This document shows positions 1-9,689 of a stretch of DNA of 20,138 nt, piece after piece; position 1 is the first letter of the stretch; every line of letters starts with the position of its first letter. The notes under the pieces are model-generated. The model was not told the origin of the DNA. It did not search any database and saw only the letters and a list, made by a program, of their open reading frames with translations. This DNA comes from Saccoglossus kowalevskii (Eukaryota; Hemichordata; Enteropneusta; Harrimaniidae), in contig NW_003123418.1 of assembly GCF_000003605.2 (NCBI RefSeq), forward strand, positions 231,712-251,849. The letters run 5' to 3'. The translations under genes and the position numbers were made by a program.

Positions 1-969
1 TACCTATGGCGTTGCCATGTGGCCTCGGTCACGTGGGTTTGTGACGTAAGGGGTAAAAAAATCTTGAGGTCATGGGACTTCCCCTGACCTAGATTCTATC
101 TCTCCGTCACCGGCAGAATCGCTAATTAATGCCTACAGTTCAAAATAGTGATTTTGACTGACCGGAGTCTATGGTGGGTATGAACTATGTGAATAGGCGG
201 GTTCGGAGAACCCTCGCCTAACTTTGAATTAACAAAAGTCATTCAAGAGCAATACATGTATCTCTGACACACGCCTTGACTGATTGCAATAACTTGCACC
301 TACATTATAAATCAAGTCTGTACATTTTTTTCTGATTACAGAAGTTCTGATTGAAAATGCTTGACTCGTTTAAGTTTTCTTTCGCACAATATTTGCACAA
401 TAGAGACTGTTTCATACCATAGCATGACTTGTTTTTGCCTAAAACTTTTGTTCTTGTGTTAAATGTGTAATATTATTGGAGCTCACCCAAAACAACCCAT
501 GTAATCTAACAATCATACATGATACATAGAAGAATTAGGTGTGTATTCAACTACAGTCGTAATACAGCAGTACTTTTGTCATGTAGCAGTGATTCTTGCA
601 CATGGTACAGGCTACACAAAATCATAATATACCATAATATGTCCTAATAACTAAACCATTGCATTGAACTTATGTCACAGACATCTTTGTACAATTCAGA
701 CTGTGACTGTCAATGTGAAGCTACTTATAAGCTTGTGCCTGATTGGCTAACAAGCCATAATAACTAACAGTTGGACCAATCAGAGAGCAGCTTGTTCTTT
801 GACAGGTTTTTCAACATATCAAATTCTGTATACACACATACATTGTATGCTTTGATTCTGATAAATGTAGAATGTCAGTTGCAGTAGTCATGGAAACTAT
901 GTGTTAGGCTCAGCGATGATGTCTAGTTTGACTCAATGGAAATAATTATATTTTACCATTAATTATCAG
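1..969. other. Upstream non-coding segment, probably intron of the left MS4A-like gene
   Basis: I found no coding exon here. An acceptor-like site at 340-341 is followed by stops in all three frames within about 30 bases. The first 240 bases are more GC-rich than the rest. They hold two inverted repeats: AGGTCA...TGACCT at 67-90, with GGG/CCC inside the arms, and an AGGCG-GTTC...GAAC-CGCCT hairpin near 197-221. This may be the end of a repeat cut by the window edge. The remainder is AT-rich with no recognised element except the CCAAT inverted repeat listed separately. Because the next exon starts with an acceptor in phase 0, this stretch is best read as intron. Confidence 0.45.
729..794. repeat. 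Imperfect inverted repeat with two CCAAT boxes
   Basis: AAGCTTGTGCCTGATTGG at 729-746 faces CCAATCAGAGAGCAGCTT at 777-794. The outer AAGCT and the inner CTGATTGG arms match exactly, and the middle does not. It could be a small hairpin element or the remains of a MITE. The CCAAT boxes are palindromic by construction, so a promoter reading is not supported by anything else nearby. Confidence 0.35.
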
Positions 970-1585
970 AATTTACAAGGTGGTATAGATGTGACTGTAG
1001 CTGTATTGGGACTCGCTGAATGTTGTGTAGCGATAAGTTCAGCAATCTTTGCATCAAGATTACCCACTGGTATTTCAAAGTACGCACCATTGAGGTATAG
1101 TTTTGATTTCAGTTCTTTTTTTAAAGCATGGTGGTCGGCGCGCAGCGCAGCGCGTGTTCAAATTTCACGTAAATAAACAATGTATTTTACACGCGTTGTA
1201 TACATTGCTATGAATTCTATATCAACAGAACGCAGCACGACGACTGCTGCCCTTTAAAGCCGAAGAATAAATGCAAATGAGAGAATAATATATTTTGATT
1301 AAAAAAAGTAATGCACTGATATTCACCATGCTTTAAAAAGTTGTAAATTACTTATGAGTCTTAGAGTGGGTTTGTTTCATTCACTAGTATGAACAGTGGT
1401 TGTTCCAAATTGATGCCTAAATTCAATCCTGATATCATCTGTTTGTATTTTATTCTTATAGGATAACTGAACATTATACAACTAAGGATAGAACCATAAT
1501 ACTGATTCCGATGAGAGGAGATGACATTCCAATGATAAAGCTTCCAGAAGACCACAAGCTTGTTTCAGTGAAAGTCACTGGATAA
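970..1585 (+). CDS. MS4A/CD20-like four-transmembrane protein, C-terminal part (5' partial)
   Basis: Two exons are visible. Exon 970-1094 follows the acceptor ATTATCAG, and the frame closes at an in-frame TAA at 943-945 just upstream, which supports a spliced start. It ends at AG|GTATAG. Exon 1462-1585 follows TTCTTATAG and ends at TAA 1583-1585. The donor leaves two bases (AG) and the next exon supplies the G, so the frame is kept across the join. The 82 visible residues contain one hydrophobic helix (about residues 8-31, VTVAVLGLAECCVAISSAIF), which resembles helix 4 of the membrane-spanning 4-domain family. A hydrophilic tail of about 50 residues follows. Earlier exons with helices 1-3 must lie left of the window. 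A similar gene follows in the same direction about 3.2 kb downstream, which suggests a tandem pair. Family assignment is by pattern only. The exon structure is firmer than the name. Confidence 0.62.
1121..1336. mobile_element. TTAA-flanked MITE in an intron
   Basis: TTAA at 1121-1124 and at 1333-1336 flank inverted ends AGCATGGTG (1125-1133) and CACCATGCT (1324-1332). The interior of about 200 bp is non-coding and begins with a CG-rich stretch (GGTCGGCGCGCAGCGCAGCG). A TTAA duplication is typical of piggyBac-type transposition, so this is probably a non-autonomous relative. It lies wholly inside the intron 1095-1461 of the left MS4A-like gene, starting 26 bases after the donor. Confidence 0.6.
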
Positions 1586-1842
1586 TGAACAATGTTTTCT
1601 ACACATTTTAAGAGCTATTTACCAATAATGCACAGCAATATGACTTTATAGGCTTACTTACCTACTGTAAATGGTGCTTATCTATTATAGGACCTCTTGC
1701 TTTTATAGTACAGGGTTTTTGTAAAATTTTGTGGCAAGGGTCTCCACACCGTCATGTTCACTGGGAGGGTCTACTTTAATAGTGATGGTCTGTGATTTTC
1801 AAGGAAAAGAAAAAATAATCAGAGCCCCAAAAAATTATCTTG

Positions 1843-1848
1843 AATAAA
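1843..1848 (+). terminator. Candidate polyadenylation signal, left MS4A-like gene
   Basis: AATAAA occurs 258 bases after the stop at 1585, in AT-rich DNA. It is the first canonical hexamer downstream, so the 3'UTR probably runs from 1586 to about 1870. No transcript evidence is available. Confidence 0.4.
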
Positions 1849-2939
1849 ATTCCATGAAAGGAAAAAGGCTGTGAAAACAAACACACATGTGGTTGTTAGT
1901 GGAGAGTTAAATTCATGGAATATAAGAGTAAATATTATTTTATACCAGCTGTTACCTGGAAAAGGATTTGTAACTGAAACATATGGCTTCTTATTTCAAA
2001 CCCTGGGAACATATCACTGTTGAATGAAAAGCATATATTGTCAAAATTTCTACAAGCTTTATTAAGAAAGAAAAAAACATGGTTACTTTGTATTTTAATG
2101 TAATGACACAATGTTTAATTTCAAATTTTGTATATTATGTTATGCAGCTTTGAAAAAATATTCACTTTATTGGCATACTCCAAAAATTTCTGAATATATA
2201 TCCAAGGTTAAGAATGGGAATGTTTGTAGAACGCAGTACATCATGGTGCTAAACATACAGTAGTACTCCATTGGAGTGCATATGCAGATTGTTTTACTAA
2301 ATGACTTATGAATAAAACAAAGGTTATAATATGAATGTGCTGTGTACGTGTCTGTGATACCCTTTGATACCATACACAACTCTGGATTACATGTGTTGAC
2401 AGAATTGCTGGGGGATATAACATAGGTTCATAAGATTCATCATATTCGCCAGCGGGCTGAATCGCATGAATACGTATTAACCCATACAATTAAAAAACAC
2501 CTTGTTTTATTCGTCCAGCAAATTATTTCTAACATGTCCTATTTGCTTCAGCAATATCGTTATGTTTTTTGATGCAATACTTTGATGCATTATTTCAGCA
2601 TGGAGGTAAAACAATAAATCAGGTCATTAAAATCATGTGAACTTAAAAAATTAAGAGGCGATGACCCTATGTGCATATAGATCTTTTTATCAGTAGTGTT
2701 TGTGCATTTTTAGTTGTTTTGTAAATTAATAATTAACCTATATTATATATGCTAATCTAAGCACTGAATCCAGATCGTAATGGCGCCATTATTTTACACC
2801 CTAACATGCACTGTCCGTCCGGATCCTGTTCAATAAATCGTGAAGCATCACCGTTTAAGCTAGTATACATGTATATGATAAAACCAATGACTCCTCACGA
2901 AGCGAAATTCAGAATGTCTGACTCAATTTTATCATTTAG

Positions 2940-3237
2940 AAAGGGGGCGGTATACACCCACATGTCGCATACCATTTGTATGACATCACCGCGTACGCTC
3001 CGTGGTCAACTAATTTAATGTGCGGAGTGATACGGTCGTACCTGGTCTGCATACTCGCACCGCACCTGTATCAACGCTGGAATGGAACGCTGTTGTAATC
3101 TATACAACGGGTTAATAATTAAACTTAGTCTAATTGTACCGTGCGAATTGTAGACTTGGGCGGTCAAATATTCTTCCCATTCGTTCTTCTATACAGATCC
3201 ACCAGAATTTCCACTTACATTGGTAGCAGTAAAACAG
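2940..3237 (+). promoter_or_regulatory. Candidate promoter / first non-coding exon of the second MS4A-like gene
   Basis: CG dinucleotides are denser here than around it. An inverted repeat TGTCGCATAC...GTATGACA sits at 2963-2985. The segment ends in AAAACAG|GTAAATG, a good donor at 3238-3239. Splicing from 3237 to the acceptor at 4781 would put an in-frame TAA just before the join, so ATG 4795 would be the first usable Met, as expected for a 5'UTR exon. An acceptor-like TATACAG at 3189-3195 would alternatively make a 42-base internal exon. This is inference from composition and splice signals only. Confidence 0.22.
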
Positions 3238-4583
3238 GTAAATGAAGATTTTATTTCAAATTTCATTTAGAAAAGTTCACGAATGTATGTGCCAATCTGA
3301 ATAAGTCTGGGTCGAAAAAAGAACCCTTGTTTTGTCACGTATTTTAGTCGCATGGTAGTCGCAATGGCGTGTTTGCTTTGCACTGTCGACCGTTAGACAA
3401 ATTATTTAAAAAAAAACACCAGAATATAATAATTTTAATTTATATGAAGATTCAGCAGGGGGTAATTTTTGTTATATCAATCAACCTCGGACAATAAAAA
3501 AACTAATTGAAACATTTGATCAGTTTTCGCACTTTGCTTGTTGTCTTACAGAAGGTCACAGAGTTTAGGTCCAAGTCACTGTTTAAAATTAACCTGCCGC
3601 CATTTTACAAGATATTTTTTTGCAATAATACGACTGCGATTTTTGCTGCATACTGTTACATCCCTGTCTTGTATTCAATATTTGTTTATATTTATCCAAT
3701 ACTTATTATGACTTTAACGCGTATAAAAGAATAGATATATATAAATTTACGACATAATTGTGTTGGCAAAATGTGTCATTTTTGTACTCGGAGACAAAAC
3801 CGACAATAGCCTAGAATAAATCAAATCTAATCCCTAGTAAAGTCCACAAAACTGATTATTTTAAAATAAGTTTAATTATAAGTCATAATAATCTTATTTA
3901 TTTGAAGAACTTTTGATGTGTTACGCCCTTAGCTATGGTACTGTTGCGGATAGTTGAGGTCACGGTCAATTTCGAATGTCAATATGTCGTATTTTCACAA
4001 TTTCAGGATTAATCGAATGAACACGCTAAATAAATGCGACAAGTTTGTAGCTAGTATTTATTCCAGACTCCAAAAAAATGACGGACAAATTATAATGAAT
4101 TCCTACTTTGTTCAGTCATGTAATTGTATCATAGATTTTAAGTGTATATGCGTGAAACAGTATAAAATATAAAGTATTTTTATGTTGACAAACCGTGAAT
4201 AAAAGGAAATGATGCCAAACGTTTGGACAATGACACATTATTTATGCCAACAAACACTGTGACGGCGTGGGTAGCAAAGTAACGCCAACGCGTGTACACC
4301 ATCCCCGCTTTGCACATCTCTGGACTTTGACACCTCGGTATGGCGAAAACAAATTGAAGCAGCGTTACAAATATTAGGTACATCGTACGCTGGATTATAG
4401 ATGTTAATTCAATTATATTTAATAACTTATTATTAGCCGCCGTCAAATAGATCATTATACTAGTATGGTTAATCTTATTAAATGTTATAATCTTGTAATG
4501 AAATTCATTTGTTTACTCAAATGCAACTGCAGAAATTGACATAGAAAAATATTCCCTATGTACACTCACCTCCGGTTCTGAAT

Positions 4584-4674
4584 AACACACACACATATAT
4601 ACTAGTACATAGAGGGATATTTTTATTTCGCTTTATTTGTTAATCGCAATTATTGCACACATATAATGTGTGTG
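4584..4674. repeat. Short (AC)n/(AT)n tract and hairpin
   Basis: An (AC)n-(AT)n tract starts at 4584. The inverted repeat GCACACA...TGTGTGC lies at about 4654-4674 with a five-base AT loop. This is simple-sequence DNA about 120 bases before the coding start of the second MS4A-like gene, with no assigned role. Confidence 0.45.
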
Positions 4675-4794
4675 CACCTACCCTGTCTTGCATTCTCAAT
4701 ACAAATGACGTATTTGCATTGGAACTGGTGATGTCCGAATATAATCACGTCATTAACGCATTCATTTATTTTCTTTCACAGGAAACAGTTCAAG

Positions 4795-6138
4795 ATGATG
4801 GACGCTAAAGGTAACGTGTTCACAGGAGCGACGTTGATGATATTTGGATGTATATACCTTGGGTTGGGTATTACGTGTTTAGCACTTAGGAACTACGGCT
4901 GGCAGATAGGATTTCACTTATGGGGTGCATTGGTGGTGAGTATAGAGCTGAATGAAATTACGTCATTGTATACAACTAAAATGTAAACATCCCATAATTA
5001 TAAACCAGTTACTAGATCTGATATATACATCTCAATCAAGTGTCTAATAGTTGCATCGATCGACAGATACTACAAATATCAGATCTGACGTCATTGTAAA
5101 ATGTATGACATAGAGTCGCTTGCCAATTCAGAATTACCTCCAATCGATGTGAAATAGGATGTATGTTTACCCTTCGAACCACTACTTCGATGCTACACTT
5201 TTTAGCTCTCGACGATCGTATTATTCTCGGACTACTAATAAAATGTCGGTACATGAATAATGTGTAAGATTTAATTTGCATGTAATATATATTTGTAATA
5301 AACTCTAATCAACAAACCACGTTATTTTGTAGTTCATTGTCACTGCTGTCTACGGACTACTTGCGAACAATTTAAAGAAACGTGACTTGGTGAGTACTAC
5401 TGGACGTTTTAAAAACTGATCACTGGAAAATGAATCATCACTACAAAGTCAAAGGACATCCCCTGTTTTGATGTAATCACTTTGACAAAATGCTATCTAC
5501 ATCTGTGTATATATTGAACTTATTTGATACCTGTAGTTGATGGAGCCATATAAACTAAACAAGTGTTTGTTGTTCACAGCTGGCATTACCATTTAAAATG
5601 GAGGACATATTGAAAGATATCGCTCAATAGCATCGCTCATCTATATATTTTCCTGCGTATTTATATGTAAAACATTAAAGCTACGACTGCATTCACATGT
5701 AGTGATAACACCATTACGTTCTGTTTATTTGCCTTAGATTCATGGATATACAATTTTCTGTGTTGCTTGTATTGCCACATCGATTATTCTCATTATTGGG
5801 CTGAGTATTGGCATAGCAAACGAGTATTTTGGTGGTTACTGTACTTGGTTTGATTGGTTCATGATTGATGGATGCAGCGCACCGGTGAGCACTATATATA
5901 TATATGTCTAGAATGAATATATAGTAGCTGAAAAATGTATGCACTGAAGATTAATATAGACGATAATAATAGCATATTTTTTTGCTTCTAGGTTGCTCGT
6001 ATGGTGATAGACATTATTTATTTATGTTTTGCTTCACTTGGATTAGTCTTGGCTATCGGATGCACATATGTCGCCGGCAAATACTCTCACCGAGCCGAAG
6101 AAGAGAGGGTCAGCAAACAAAAAGTGTATCGCAACTAA
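4795..6138 (+). CDS. MS4A/CD20-like four-transmembrane protein
   Basis: Four exons with consensus borders: 4782-4935 (acceptor TTCTTTCACAG, ATGATG at 4795, donor GTGAGT), 5333-5389 (TTATTTTGTAG, GTGAGT), 5738-5884 (TTTGCCTTAG, GTGAGC) and 5992-6138 (TTTGCTTCTAG, stop TAA 6136-6138). All introns are phase 0. The 163-residue product has four predicted helices: about 9-31, 38-58, 70-93 and 119-144. The loop between helices 3 and 4 has Cys101 and Cys112, placed like the disulfide loop of CD20. Helix 2 carries a WGALVFIVT segment resembling the WG..FI pattern of membrane-spanning 4-domain proteins. The tail is short and charged (HRAEEERVSKQK). Family members act as membrane scaffolds or channel-associated proteins, but the specific role here is unknown. 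Length is shorter than typical vertebrate members because the N-terminal tail is only eight residues; further upstream coding sequence cannot be excluded. Other four-helix families are possible. Confidence 0.72.
5580..5630 (+). other. Possible alternative terminal exon of the second MS4A-like gene
   Basis: The acceptor TTGTTGTTCACAG ends at 5579. The following 51 bases are open in phase 0 and end in TAG (5628-5630), encoding 16 residues starting LALPFKMEDILK. Joined to the exon ending at 5389 it would keep frame and yield a two-helix product of 82 residues. ATTAAA at 5674-5679 could serve as its polyadenylation signal. A pyrimidine-rich intron can offer such sites by chance, so this stays a candidate. 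Confidence 0.22.
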
Positions 6139-7870
6139 ATTTAGGTATGCAATAACTTTTATTGAAAACTTCCTACCAATAAAACCGATGATGACTTTTT
6201 TTAATTGATTAGTATTTACTTTCCGGAATCTACATACTAGTTCAATACGTTTTATTGTGTGCAATTTTTGATATCCTATCTCATGTGAGACATGAAAAAA
6301 TGGGTCTAAATGTCCTCAAAATGTGGAAATGCAACTGTTATGATGATCTAATTTATGCAGTCGTATTCATTTGCATAATTACTCACATGAAGCGTATGAT
6401 TGTCTGATTTTGTTTGTGTCTTATATGTTGTATACAATTTCTAGAATGAATGACATTGTGTTTTAATGAGCATTTAATCAGCTCAATTTTGTAGACTTCC
6501 ACTTTACAAACAAATAATGTATGAATTTGATAATTTCGGACATTCAATTATGTTGTCAATAAGAATTTTAAATTGTTAAATTATGTGGAATGAGATGATA
6601 GTTGGGTTGCACACACAGTGGTTGATTATTACTGGTATAATGTATATCACACATTTGTAATTAATATTATTATTTCATGTAAAAGTAAATCGCAATGAAT
6701 CCTATTTACTTACATTTTATTTTTTTGTTTTCAGAATCTTTTTTATATGGATGAAAATTTTTCTCACGGAGTTTATCACAACTGCCCTGCCAATCCTCTT
6801 CGACTATGGTGCACAGAAGACCAAGCTAAAACATTACAAACTGGCACATACTGTCCCAATGCTCTAAGCTGACACTATGCATTGAGGTCTCTGCCAAATT
6901 CTTAAGCTTCAAATTTAGTACCAGCAATTCCAGTCCAGATTATTAGATATTTACTTTTCATTTTACATGTGTTTTGCATTCAAACGTAGATATAGTCGTT
7001 TTTTGTATGAATGCTTATAGTAATTACAATTATAACTGATCTTGACGGTCCTTAATCAAATTGGGAATCAATTCATCACCCTCCTCTACAAACAATTGTG
7101 TATATAACATCCCTGTTGTTCCCTGTGAAAACGCAAATAGAATAATTTATTCAAAGGTCATTGAAACAGAATGTGTTACTGTTTACTGTTATATATTGTA
7201 GAAACACGTATAAACATCATATACAGTATATATGAAAGTAATCTGATTTATCACAAATTAGTAACATTTCCATCAACTAGAGAAATCTTATTTCACTTGT
7301 AAACTGATAATGGATACTTGAAGCCGGTTTATAAGATTTGATAATAGAGCATGTGTCAAAATATATCACCCACAACCCACGAAATTCATTAAACTAGTTG
7401 CTGACTTGTATTTAATTTATAGTCAAGTTTATGTAGTCATAAGTCGACCTCGTTGGATGGAAGGCACTTGTATAAGGAAAAACTTGTGTTCAAGTGTAGG
7501 GTTGTATTTTACATTTTATATCTCCAATATGTACGAATCTGAATTAGTTTCCAAAGCTATAAATAGTTTTTACGAAATGGTTTAGCTCAGAATTCCATTG
7601 AACTCTATTAAATTTAACCAATCTTAATACGTTTTTCCCCTTACAAATCGTTGCAAAATATAGAAAAACACATTATTTTCTCTTTTTATTAAAGTGTTCT
7701 TTTTTTTTTACAAAACCAGGTGATTTATTATTTCAAACTCAAACATATTTCTCATTCGAATGGCAAGCAACTTGCTTTCTTGTGATGCTCATAATCATGT
7801 ATTAACAGATGTAAAAACATACACAGCTTATATCAATGTAAATGATATTTACAATAAACGAATAAATTAA
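6139..7870 (+). other. 3' untranslated region of the second MS4A-like gene, with an apparent intron
   Basis: Six bases after the stop lies a donor (TTTAG|GTATGC, exon end 6144). A strong acceptor TTTTTTGTTTTCAG ends at 6734, so a 590-base intron in the 3'UTR is likely. It is close enough to the stop that junction-dependent decay would not be expected. The exon from 6735 is less AT-rich than its surroundings to about 6900. AATAAA hexamers at 7853-7858 and 7861-7866 are candidate polyadenylation signals. From 6900 to 7850 nothing else was recognised. Confidence 0.42.
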
Positions 7871-9099
7871 ATGTTGAGTCATCTTTGATTTATTACTGTA
7901 TGAGCAATCAGTGTTTGTGTTGGATACAATTGGTAACTGATTATATGTACCAAAGGTCATTTGCTGTCTAAAAGCAGAATAGTAGTATGTCTGTCTGGGT
8001 AGCATAGCCTCATCAGCTTTGCTCAATATAAGCAAATTGAAATAACTTGCTTCACATGGTTAGACTGAGTTACTGTGCCCTAATTAACGCATGCAAACTA
8101 GTAGTATAACTAAAGGTGAATCTGCGGCACAGGCACAGTAACTTAATGGGGATTTCCTAATATTCCTGGATTTGTAACCAAAACAGATAACTTCTAAACA
8201 TAAGATATGGTAACAATTGAACTACCTTTGAATTTTGATATAAGAAAACACGTTTTGAGTTCAGTGTCACCACAGTATGTTCGAATCATTAAAGCCATGA
8301 TTATATACCAGAAAAAAATACTAAATTTACTATCACTTAATCTAGACATGTTGGGCGATCTACACTAAATATTATATACTTGTTTTGAGGCAGTGTAAGA
8401 TAGGGATCAACATCGCAGTAAGAAGCGATGTTAATTATCCTCTTGCCAGAAAGCAGGAATCAGACATCAGTTATGACTTGTAGAATGGGGGTTTGGGCGA
8501 CAATGTTAGGATGTTAAACAGACGACTTAAGTACTATTAAAACCAAGCCTCACATTTTAATAATGTTGCAACAGCGAATTGCAAAATACATTGAAAGTTC
8601 AGAAGACCAATTTCAATGGGAATGTTTAAGTAAGAATTCCACTCAGACTGGAACAAAACATGGAGATATTAAGATGCACCAAAACCAAACTATATGCTGT
8701 TAAACCGATTGATAATGTATGTGAATAGTCAGATAATCCGAGAAAGCTTAGAAAGCATATTTGCTAATGGCATTGGAGGCAGTGATTGACATGGATACAG
8801 GTAATAACAGAAAGCGTAGGCATTGAGAATTCCACACCCACTCTGTTTTTGTTCTTTAATATATGACAAAATATATGTCAGCATTTATTTGATCATTGTC
8901 GGTCCAGTCCCTTGTTTGAATCAAATCAGCCAAAGCATGTTGGAGAAATTACTTCAGATGAAACAAAATTGTTAGTCAAATGCAAAAAAGTATTGGACAT
9001 ATACCAGGCACCCAACATATAAAACTATCGTACAAAGTTTAATATAAATCAGTCTAAGCATGTTCAAAATAACACAATTGGCCTAAGCATGCATTTTAA
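7871..9099. other. Intergenic stretch without recognised gene
   Basis: AT-rich DNA with no supported exon on either strand. A GAAAGCTTAGAAAGC segment near 8742-8756, followed by GGCATTGGAGGCA near 8768, resembles the left-end module of the repeat family found at 9607 and 11829. It may be a strongly decayed copy. Confidence 0.4.
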
Positions 9100-9345
9100 A
9101 AAGAATGGCTGCCCGTCGACCATCTTTTATTGAATTGTGATTAATCACATCACATTTGCCCATGTACCAACTCTGAACTTACATGGGCAGTAAGAATTTG
9201 AGATGTAAGCAGAATTGAGCAAAAATAAATTAAAATACCAAATTTTTGTTTAATAAAATGGTTGCCAGTCGACCATCTTAGATAGGATTGTGACAGATTA
9301 AAGGAGAAGGCCGGGCAAACAACATAACATAACATAAAAGCATAA
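9100..9345. repeat. Decayed units of repeat family 2 with (AACAT)n
   Basis: Two segments resemble family 2 units: AATGGCTGCCCGTCGACCAT near 9104 and AATGGTTGCCAGTCGACCAT near 9258. Each is followed by a TTGTGA segment, and the spacing is about 154 bases. A short (AACAT)n run at about 9322-9338 follows. No terminal hairpin is present, so this is an internal remnant. Confidence 0.5.
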
Positions 9346-9505
9346 TGCTCCCAAATGTAAAAGGCTCCATGAATATAGGATAATGCAATTATATTTTCTT
9401 TTTTTAGATATTGAACTTTTCATCAGTATTATGTAGTCATCTTGATTCTTCAGCAAAGATACATTGGTAAAGTATGACATCATAGCCACAATTGTGAATT
9501 AAAAA

Positions 9506-9606
9506 GAAAGCTTGGAGAGTACTCCTGTGTTGAAGGTATTGGAGGCATGAAATACAAATAAGGAAAACTGTATTTACTATTTACAGTTAGCACATGTACA
9601 ACAAAA
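9506..9606 (+). repeat. Solo left-end module of repeat family 1
   Basis: AAGAAAGCTTGGAGAGTACT followed by CCTGTGTTGAAGGTATTGGAGG matches the left-end modules at 9607 and 11829 with several changes. It is not followed by tandem units, because the next left end begins at once. It is either a truncated older copy or the result of nested insertion. Confidence 0.45.
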
Positions 9607-9689
9607 TCAAAGAAAGCTTAGAAAGAACTCCTGTGTGATGAGAGTATTGAAGACACATTAAAATTTAATTAAAAATTACTTGTACCTGA

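Larger units (their letters stand above)
1871..4781. other. Intergenic region and probable 5' non-coding part of the second MS4A-like gene
   Basis: No coding exon could be supported. The stretch is AT-rich, with two patches where CG dinucleotides cluster: about 2940-3210 and about 4255-4345. Open frames here are short and lack matching splice sites. The second gene's first visible exon begins with an acceptor at 4780-4781, so at least one upstream 5' exon must lie in or beyond this stretch. Confidence 0.5.

Noticed and set aside
200-221. GGTTCGGAGAACC resembling a tRNA B box
   Set aside because: No A box or cloverleaf could be built around it; it is part of a simple hairpin.
328-345. Strong-looking acceptor TTTTTTCTGATTACAG
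   Set aside because: All three frames after it stop within about 30 bases, and no donor follows that would rescue a coding exon.
991-1176. Continuous open frame starting at GTG 991
   Set aside because: The real coding part is the exon 970-1094. The frame beyond the donor at 1095 enters the intron and the MITE, so the start and end of this frame are not biological.
2806-3018. Plus-strand open frame of 70 codons in the intergenic region
   Set aside because: No splice sites, no recognisable motif, and it overlaps a CG-dense patch that lengthens open frames by chance.
5036-5281. Minus-strand open frame of 81 codons inside the first coding intron
   Set aside because: No motif, no splice signals, and it lies wholly within an intron of a well-supported gene on the other strand.
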